DNA of 64,000 bases. Origin: Acinetobacter vivianii (GTDB taxonomy: Bacteria > Pseudomonadota > Gammaproteobacteria > Pseudomonadales > Moraxellaceae). Under the pieces are notes generated by a model, which worked only from the letters and a program-made list of their open reading frames with translations, ran no database searches and was not told where the DNA came from. Shown here piece by piece: positions 58,512-64,000 of the stretch. Numbering within the stretch: position 1 is the stretch's first letter; each line of letters starts with the position of its first letter. The position numbers were made by a program, and so were the translations under genes. The stretch is taken from contig NZ_BMDR01000003.1 of the NCBI RefSeq assembly GCF_014635885.1, forward strand, positions 186,001-250,000, read 5' to 3'.

Positions 58512-59909
58512 TTAAATTTTCTCCATCAAGTCAGCCATCAACGTTTCCATATGGGTATAACGAGACCCTTTAAACAGGAAACTCATTGACTGGGGTTGAT
58601 GTGTTTGGACTAAATTAATTAAAAACGGTAATGCTTCTGCCTGTGTTGCAAAGGCATGTAACTTTTCTGAATGAGATGAACCTTGTTGCGCTGCTTCAGC
58701 GAATTCACCGACGACAACCAGATGATCTAACGGTAACGATGCCAAGTCTCGACCGAGATCATGATGCTCTTGCCAGCTACTATCACCCAGCTCACCAATA
58801 TCGCCCATCACCATGACTTTTAAGCCCTGCTGCTGCAAGAGCACCTGTGCTGCTGCACGCATGGAAGTCGGGTTGGCATTATAGGTATCATCAATAAACA
58901 GATGATTCTGCTGCTGAATAAAGTTCAGACGACCTTTGGCACCTTGTGCTTGCTCTAAGCCTTGCACAATATCATCAAGCGCAATACCAAGCGCTAAAGC
59001 AAATGCGGTCGCTGCTGCGGCATTCTGTACATTATGCGCCCCTGCAAATGGCAAGTTCACTGCACGAACACCTTGTGGCGTATGCAAATTAAATTGTGCC
59101 GATTGAGGATGAAGTTGAATATCGGTCGCAAAGACATCGCCGCCTCCACCAAAACTCAGAATCGGGTGTGCCTGTGCATTTTCACGAATAGTAGCTGCAT
59201 AATCATCTTGTGCAGGAACAATTGCGGTACCTTGCGGCAAAATATGTGCATAGATTTCTGATTTAGCGCGGCAAATGCCCTCGCGACCACCAAATTCACC
59301 CAAGTGCGCTGTACCAATATTCAAAATGCCTGCCACATGTGGCTGTACCAGATTCGAGGTATAATCAATTTCACCTTGATGACTGGCACCCAGCTCCATC
59401 ACGGCATATTGATGTTCCTGACGCAGTTCCAGCAACATCATCGGCACGCCCAAATCATTATTCAGGTTGCCACGCGTGATCAGGGTTGGTGCTAAACGAG
59501 ATAAAATACTGCCCAGCATTTCTTTGGTGGTGGTTTTACCACTGCTACCCGTCAAGGCAATGACTTTCAACTGTTGGTTTTGCTGACGGCGATAGGCTCC
59601 AAGATGTCCTAATGCCAAGCGTGTATCTTTTACGACGAGCTGTGCAATATCAGCATCAACAGGATGCTCTACGATGGCAATCTGACAACCTTGTGCAGCC
59701 ACTTGTGCTACAAAACTATGCGCATCAAAACGTTCACCTTTTAAAGCGAGAAATGCATCGCCCGCCTCAGCGTGACGTGAGTCAGTCAAAATACGTTTAA
59801 TTTCACCCTGCGGAACATTTTGCTGATGCCACTCCCCTTGGGTGGCGAGTTGTAATTGTTCTGCTGTCCACAGTTCTAATGGAACAGTACTGGTCGTTGA
59901 GGTATGCAT
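58512..59909 (-). CDS. murF: UDP-MurNAc-tripeptide--D-Ala-D-Ala ligase MurF
   Basis: 465-residue Mur ligase adding D-Ala-D-Ala. N-terminal domain ILTDSRHAEAGDAFLAL, P-loop ALTGSSGKTTTKEML, and NANPTSMRAA in the central domain. It starts 24 bases after murE. Confidence 0.96.
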   Translation of the reverse strand: MHTSTTSTVPLELWTAEQLQLATQGEWHQQNVPQGEIKRILTDSRHAEAGDAFLALKGERFDAHSFVAQVAAQGCQIAIVEHPVDADIAQLVVKDTRLALGHLGAYRRQQNQQLKVIALTGSSGKTTTKEMLGSILSRLAPTLITRGNLNNDLGVPMMLLELRQEHQYAVMELGASHQGEIDYTSNLVQPHVAGILNIGTAHLGEFGGREGICRAKSEIYAHILPQGTAIVPAQDDYAATIRENAQAHPILSFGGGGDVFATDIQLHPQSAQFNLHTPQGVRAVNLPFAGAHNVQNAAAATAFALALGIALDDIVQGLEQAQGAKGRLNFIQQQNHLFIDDTYNANPTSMRAAAQVLLQQQGLKVMVMGDIGELGDSSWQEHHDLGRDLASLPLDHLVVVGEFAEAAQQGSSHSEKLHAFATQAEALPFLINLVQTHQPQSMSFLFKGSRYTHMETLMADLMEKI

Positions 59910-59933
59910 CGTTTTTATTTACCTTTTTTCACC

Positions 59934-61433
59934 CTATTGCGCAGGATAAGCAGAATGTACCGAATGTGGCTGGGCAGCAATTGCAGATTGCACTTCAACC
60001 ACGTCATCAAACCAATGACGCACGCCATCGATTTCCTGATAATTTTCATGCCCTTTACCCGCAATCACCACAATATCTCCCGCTTGGGCTTGCGCTACAG
60101 CAAACTTAATCGCTTCACGACGATCATGGATTTCATGCATCACATGGGCAGTAAAATCAATGCCCTGCTTCATGTCAGCAAAAATCTGTTCAGGATTTTC
60201 AGTTCTCGGATTATCCGAAGTCAGCATGACCGGATTGGCATGGTCAAGCGCGGCCTGAGTCATGAGTGGACGCTTGCCACGGTCACGATCTCCACCACAA
60301 CCAAATACCGCCCACAATTGTCCAGTGACATGACGTTTCAATGTGGTCAGTACCTGAATCAAGGCATCCGGTGTGTGTGCATAATCCACCACAAATAGAC
60401 GCTCAGCATCCTGAATTACCTGCATACGACCCGGCGCACCTTTCAGTTGCGGCACAAATTGCACTAGATCTGCTAGCGCAAAACCTGCATATTCAGCTGC
60501 AATCAAACTCGCCAATAAGTTTTCGACATTAAAATGTCCCAGCAATGGGCTTTGTACCGAATAAGCACCCGTTGGGCTCATCAGCGTAAAACTCGCACCA
60601 CTTAAACGATATTGCAAATCAGCAATATGATAATCAGCAGAGGTTTGCGTCAAAGAATAGGTGAGGATTTTAGGTTGCGATGGATTGGCTTTTGCTGCAT
60701 CCAACATAAGCGGTGCATGTGCATCATCCAGATTAATAACGACAGCTTTTAAGGTCGTAAATTTGAACAGCAACGCTTTTGCTTCAGCATAGGCTTCTAG
60801 CGTACCGTGATAATCCAGATGGTCACGGCTTAAATTGCTATACACCGCAATTTCAAGATCACAGCCATTGAGACGGCCTTGTTCCAAACCATGCGAACTG
60901 GCTTCCAGTGCAACAAAACTCGCGCCTTGTTTGGCATAGTCATGCAGCGCATGTTGCAACTGCAACGCATCTAAAGTGGTGTGCGTTGATGGCGTCAAGT
61001 TAGGTAAGATCCCGTTGCCTGTGGTTCCCATGACCGCACAGCCTTTGCCTTGCGAGCTAATCAATTCTGCAATCAGACGAGAAATCGTGGTTTTGCCATT
61101 GGTTCCCGTCACCGCAATACCACGCAAGGGCTGCACAGGATCAACTGCCTGCAAATACTGCTTTTGCCATTCGCCCATTTGATAGCGAACATCAGGACAA
61201 ACCCATTCATTAGCAAGGCCTAAAGCTATTTCACTAATCACTGCCAATGCACCTGCATCTAAAGCATTCTGGGCAAACTGGCGTGTTTTTTCTGGTTGGC
61301 TATAACTGCTCAAGGCAATAAAAATCTGTCCCTTATCAACCTTACGGCTATCCAGAGAAAAGCCCTGAAAAGGTTGACTATACCAAGCCGCATCTATGCT
61401 GATCGGATGTATCTGTTGAAAACTAATCGACAT
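59934..61433 (-). CDS. murE: UDP-MurNAc-L-Ala-D-Glu--meso-diaminopimelate ligase MurE
   Basis: 499-residue Mur ligase. P-loop AVTGTNGKTTISRLI, central EASSHGLEQGRLNG, and SDNPRTENPEQI, whose DNPR motif specifies meso-diaminopimelate. It lies seven bases after ftsI. Confidence 0.97.
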   Translation of the reverse strand: MSISFQQIHPISIDAAWYSQPFQGFSLDSRKVDKGQIFIALSSYSQPEKTRQFAQNALDAGALAVISEIALGLANEWVCPDVRYQMGEWQKQYLQAVDPVQPLRGIAVTGTNGKTTISRLIAELISSQGKGCAVMGTTGNGILPNLTPSTHTTLDALQLQHALHDYAKQGASFVALEASSHGLEQGRLNGCDLEIAVYSNLSRDHLDYHGTLEAYAEAKALLFKFTTLKAVVINLDDAHAPLMLDAAKANPSQPKILTYSLTQTSADYHIADLQYRLSGASFTLMSPTGAYSVQSPLLGHFNVENLLASLIAAEYAGFALADLVQFVPQLKGAPGRMQVIQDAERLFVVDYAHTPDALIQVLTTLKRHVTGQLWAVFGCGGDRDRGKRPLMTQAALDHANPVMLTSDNPRTENPEQIFADMKQGIDFTAHVMHEIHDRREAIKFAVAQAQAGDIVVIAGKGHENYQEIDGVRHWFDDVVEVQSAIAAQPHSVHSAYPAQ

Positions 61434-61440
61434 AATCTAC

Positions 61441-63270
61441 CTACGGATTGGATTTTATAGAAGTATCAAGTGGCTTATCTAAAGGCACATTGAGGAGACG
61501 CAACGACTCCTGCATCATCCGAGCGAATACTGGGGCAGCAACCAGACCACCGTAATAACGACCTTGCGGGTTTTCAACCACAACAATCATCGCCAGACGT
61601 GGATCACTGATTGGCGCAACACCCGCAAACAGAGCACGATATTCACTGTTCGAGTAGCCTTTACGGTCTGCACGTAATTTATGTGCTGTCCCTGTTTTAC
61701 CGCCCACGCGATAACCCGGAATCACCGCCTGTTTCGCAGTACCGCCCGGCATGGTCACTTGCTCAAGCATGGTAAGTACTTGATCAGCAATTTTCGGTTC
61801 GAGAACTTGTGTTCCTTCTGGCGCTTTGTCCAGTTTGCGCAAGCTCAATGGCATTTGTACACCATGATTCGCCAACATGGCATAGCCTTGTGCCACCTGT
61901 AAAATGGTTGCATTCAGACCATAACCGTAGGCCATAGTTCCCAACTGCGATGGATTTAACTTGCTACCTGAATAGAGCAGACCCGCACTTTCACCAGGGA
62001 ATTTAACGGCTGAACGATGTCCAAAACCTGCGCGTCTAAAGAAAGAAGGTACTGTATCTTTAGGTAGGGATAACGCGATCTTGGCTGAACCCACGTTTGA
62101 CGATTTAATAATGACGCCAGATACAGTCAAAGCACCATAGTTATGCGTATCACGAATCGTATGCCAGCCTAAACGCATTGAACCCGGTGAAGTATTGACG
62201 ATGGTATTTGGTGTGTATTTGCCACTTTCCAAAGCCGCTGCCACCGTAAACGGTTTCATGGTCGAACCCGGCTCAAACATATCAATCGCACCGCGGTTAC
62301 GCATTGCATCTTTGTTGTTGAGACCATTTTTGTCATTCGGGTTATAAGATGGCCAACTGGTCATCGCCAGAATTTCACCGGTTTTAACATCGACCGCAAT
62401 CGCTGTTGCTGAACGTGCATTGTTGGCAACACCAGCTGCCGTAAGCTCGCGATACATGATGTATTGCAAACGCGAGTCGATACTGAGCGTGATATTTTCG
62501 CCAGACTCAACTTCTTTAATGACTTCAGAAACTTTAAGACGATTCCCTTTTTTATCACGAATGATTTTTTGCTCACCATCGACACCAGAAAGCTGTTTAT
62601 TCAACTGCATTTCCAGACCTTCAATCCCCACCCCTTCACTATTGGTCAAACCAATAATCTGTGCATTCGGTTGAGGTTGAGGATAGTAACGCTTATAACT
62701 TTTTTCGGCATAAACACCCTGAAAGTTACGCTTAATAATCAGGTCAGCTTGCTGTGGTGGAATTTCTTTTTGTAAAACCAGATAACGTGAACGTGGGCGT
62801 GCCTGCATTTGTTTCTTTAAATCGGCACGATCAACACCAACAACATCTGCCAGTTCGTCCAGATTCAGGTTTTTATCTGGCAATTGACGCTTTAATTTAC
62901 GGTTATTCGGGTCTTTTTTTAGTTCAGCAGTAATTTCATCAAACTGCTGTTTGGTTTCCCAATAATCTCGTGGGTCGATCACGATTTTCATGATCGGGGT
63001 ACTAATCGCCAAAGGCACACCGTGGCGGTCACTGATCACCCCACGCATCGCCTCAAGACGTTCGGTACGCAAAATATTGGCATTGGCTTTATTTTGTAAA
63101 AAGTCTTTATTGACCACTTGAACATAGAATGCACGTGCAACCAACACGACAAAGCAAAGTAGTACCGTGCCCCAAAGCAAATAAAATCGCCACATGTCCA
63201 AAGCAAGTGTTGGTCTTTCAGAAATCGACTGCTGTTTTTTTCGTATTGGTTTGCTTCTCTTATCTGCCAT
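61441..63270 (-). CDS. ftsI: Division-specific transpeptidase FtsI (PBP3)
   Basis: 609-residue septal penicillin-binding protein. One transmembrane segment (about 28-48), the pedestal domain with RGVISDRHGVPLAIS, and the transpeptidase motifs EPGSTMKPF (Ser), IKSSNVG and GGKTGTAHK. Partner of FtsW and FtsL at the septum. Starts ten bases after ftsL. Confidence 0.97.
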   Translation of the reverse strand: MADKRSKPIRKKQQSISERPTLALDMWRFYLLWGTVLLCFVVLVARAFYVQVVNKDFLQNKANANILRTERLEAMRGVISDRHGVPLAISTPIMKIVIDPRDYWETKQQFDEITAELKKDPNNRKLKRQLPDKNLNLDELADVVGVDRADLKKQMQARPRSRYLVLQKEIPPQQADLIIKRNFQGVYAEKSYKRYYPQPQPNAQIIGLTNSEGVGIEGLEMQLNKQLSGVDGEQKIIRDKKGNRLKVSEVIKEVESGENITLSIDSRLQYIMYRELTAAGVANNARSATAIAVDVKTGEILAMTSWPSYNPNDKNGLNNKDAMRNRGAIDMFEPGSTMKPFTVAAALESGKYTPNTIVNTSPGSMRLGWHTIRDTHNYGALTVSGVIIKSSNVGSAKIALSLPKDTVPSFFRRAGFGHRSAVKFPGESAGLLYSGSKLNPSQLGTMAYGYGLNATILQVAQGYAMLANHGVQMPLSLRKLDKAPEGTQVLEPKIADQVLTMLEQVTMPGGTAKQAVIPGYRVGGKTGTAHKLRADRKGYSNSEYRALFAGVAPISDPRLAMIVVVENPQGRYYGGLVAAPVFARMMQESLRLLNVPLDKPLDTSIKSNP

Positions 63271-63280
63271 ACAGCATGCC

Positions 63281-63619
63281 TTATTTATCTTGCTTTGAAG
63301 TCATAGGTAAAGAAATCACTACAGTTTGCGTAGCGGGTGGTGAGAACATACGGAGTTGTGTCACTGCCCGAGAACCAATCTGGGCAGTCGCACCAAAGGT
63401 TTGTTGCTCAATCAGCAAACGCCCCCACTCTGCATTCAGATCATCTCTTTCACGCATATAAGCGCTCAAGTCACGATAATCATGACGATATTCAAAGACT
63501 TGAAACACCACCATCATTGCACTGGTAAATATCAATGCAACGAGCACAGCGTAAACAACAACTTTTTTCAGTCCCTTTTTGCTGCTTGGTAAAACGTCGT
63601 CATCATTCTTGTTGTTCAT
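63281..63619 (-). CDS. ftsL: Cell division protein FtsL
   Basis: 112-residue bitopic protein: basic cytoplasmic start, transmembrane segment about 19-41 and a periplasmic coiled coil (RDLSAYMRERDDLNAEWGRLL). The product is poorly conserved and identified mainly by position between rsmH and ftsI. It starts two bases after the rsmH stop. Confidence 0.9.
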   Translation of the reverse strand: MNNKNDDDVLPSSKKGLKKVVVYAVLVALIFTSAMMVVFQVFEYRHDYRDLSAYMRERDDLNAEWGRLLIEQQTFGATAQIGSRAVTQLRMFSPPATQTVVISLPMTSKQDK

Positions 63620-63621
63620 TC

Positions 63622-64000
63622 TCAGCCTTTTTGCTCTAAACGCTCAGCCACACGTAGCCACGCACTACGCGAACGAGGATTTGCTTTTACTTCTGCTTCA
63701 CTCGCACGAGTACGAGAAACTTTCTTTAAACGTCGAGTATCAACCTGTGCTTGAGGCATGCCCCAACCAGAATCTTCAGCCAAACTCGATTCTTTTTGAA
63801 TAAATTGTTTGATTAAACGGTCTTCTAGCGAATGAAAGCTAATCACGGCCAGTTGTGCGGTTGGTTTTAACAAGGCAACCGCTTGCGGCAAGAATGTCTC
63901 GATATCGTCGAGTTCTTTGTTAATTGCAATACGAATGGCCTGAAAAGTCCGCGTTGCCGGATGCTTATGCTTTTCCCATTTTGGATGTGCTGTTTTAACC
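63622..64000 (-). CDS. rsmH: 16S rRNA (cytosine(1402)-N4)-methyltransferase RsmH (5' end cut by window)
   Basis: The C-terminal 125 codons of the gene are present; the frame is open to the window edge (codons begin at 63999). Motifs HPATRTFQAIRIAINKELDD, LAVISFHSLEDRLIKQFI and NPRSRSAWLRVAERL are diagnostic. First visible gene of the rsmH-ftsL-ftsI-murE-murF-mraY cluster. Confidence 0.95.
   Translation of the reverse strand, partial: VKTAHPKWEKHKHPATRTFQAIRIAINKELDDIETFLPQAVALLKPTAQLAVISFHSLEDRLIKQFIQKESSLAEDSGWGMPQAQVDTRRLKKVSRTRASEAEVKANPRSRSAWLRVAERLEQKG

Noticed and set aside
59904..60398. 164-codon plus-strand frame over murE
   Set aside because: Antisense to a well-conserved Mur ligase; composition is that of a shadow frame.

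Overview
The window comes from an AT-rich gammaproteobacterial chromosome and reads as Acinetobacter or a close Moraxellaceae relative. The basis is gene content and order: a biotin-independent malonate decarboxylase operon, rpsP-rimM-trmD-rplS next to type IV minor pilin genes and ispH, pilMNOPQ-aroK-aroB-SPOR protein-gltBD, a SpoT with a decayed synthetase domain, and a division/cell-wall cluster that stops at mraY. I cannot name the species. No tRNA, rRNA, insertion sequence, prophage or CRISPR array is visible. The gene set is chromosomal and mostly core.

Layout, left to right. 1-5703 (minus): mdcA-B-C-D-E-G-H for malonate decarboxylation, with mdcH cut by the window edge. 5863-7542 (minus): a TauE/SafE-type permease behind truB. 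7681-9853 (minus): rplS, trmD, rimM and rpsP, with a strongly structured 190-base gap before rplS. 10017-25801 (minus): two tandem, paralogous minor-pilin/PilY1 operons separated by a terminator and promoter region. 25942-26892 (minus): ispH. 26996-31943 (plus): gmk, rpoZ, spoT, ridA, then bfd with a Fur-box promoter and a bacterioferritin. 32005-35678 (minus): a major-pilin locus with two different pilin genes, each with its own sigma-54 -24/-12 promoter, a TfpX/TfpZ-type accessory gene between them, a 20-codon remnant of a second accessory gene, and a PglL/TfpO-type pilin glycosylating ligase. 36105-38354 (minus): lemA with two TPM-domain genes. 38532-39440: a metal-dependent hydrolase family protein. 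39593-45570 (minus): gltB-gltD glutamate synthase. 46026-53743 (minus): pilM-N-O-P-Q, aroK, aroB and a SPOR-domain gene. 53907-56498 (plus): ponA. 56514-57332 (minus): rlmA. 57393-64000 (minus): rsmH (partial)-ftsL-ftsI-murE-murF-mraY, closed by a terminator.

How the genes work together. Three separated loci serve one machine, the type IV pilus and competence system. pilMNOPQ supplies the inner-membrane alignment complex and the secretin. The two minor-pilin/PilY1 operons supply priming tips. The pilin locus supplies fibre subunits and their glycosylation. Duplication of both tip operon and major pilin suggests this strain can build more than one kind of pilus tip or fibre. This is the most interesting theme in the window. 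Secondary points are a bacterioferritin that has lost its ferroxidase ligands but kept the haem methionine, and the hydrolase-only SpoT.

All statements rest on reading the sequence and family knowledge. No database search or alignment program was run. Promoter calls are motif matches only.
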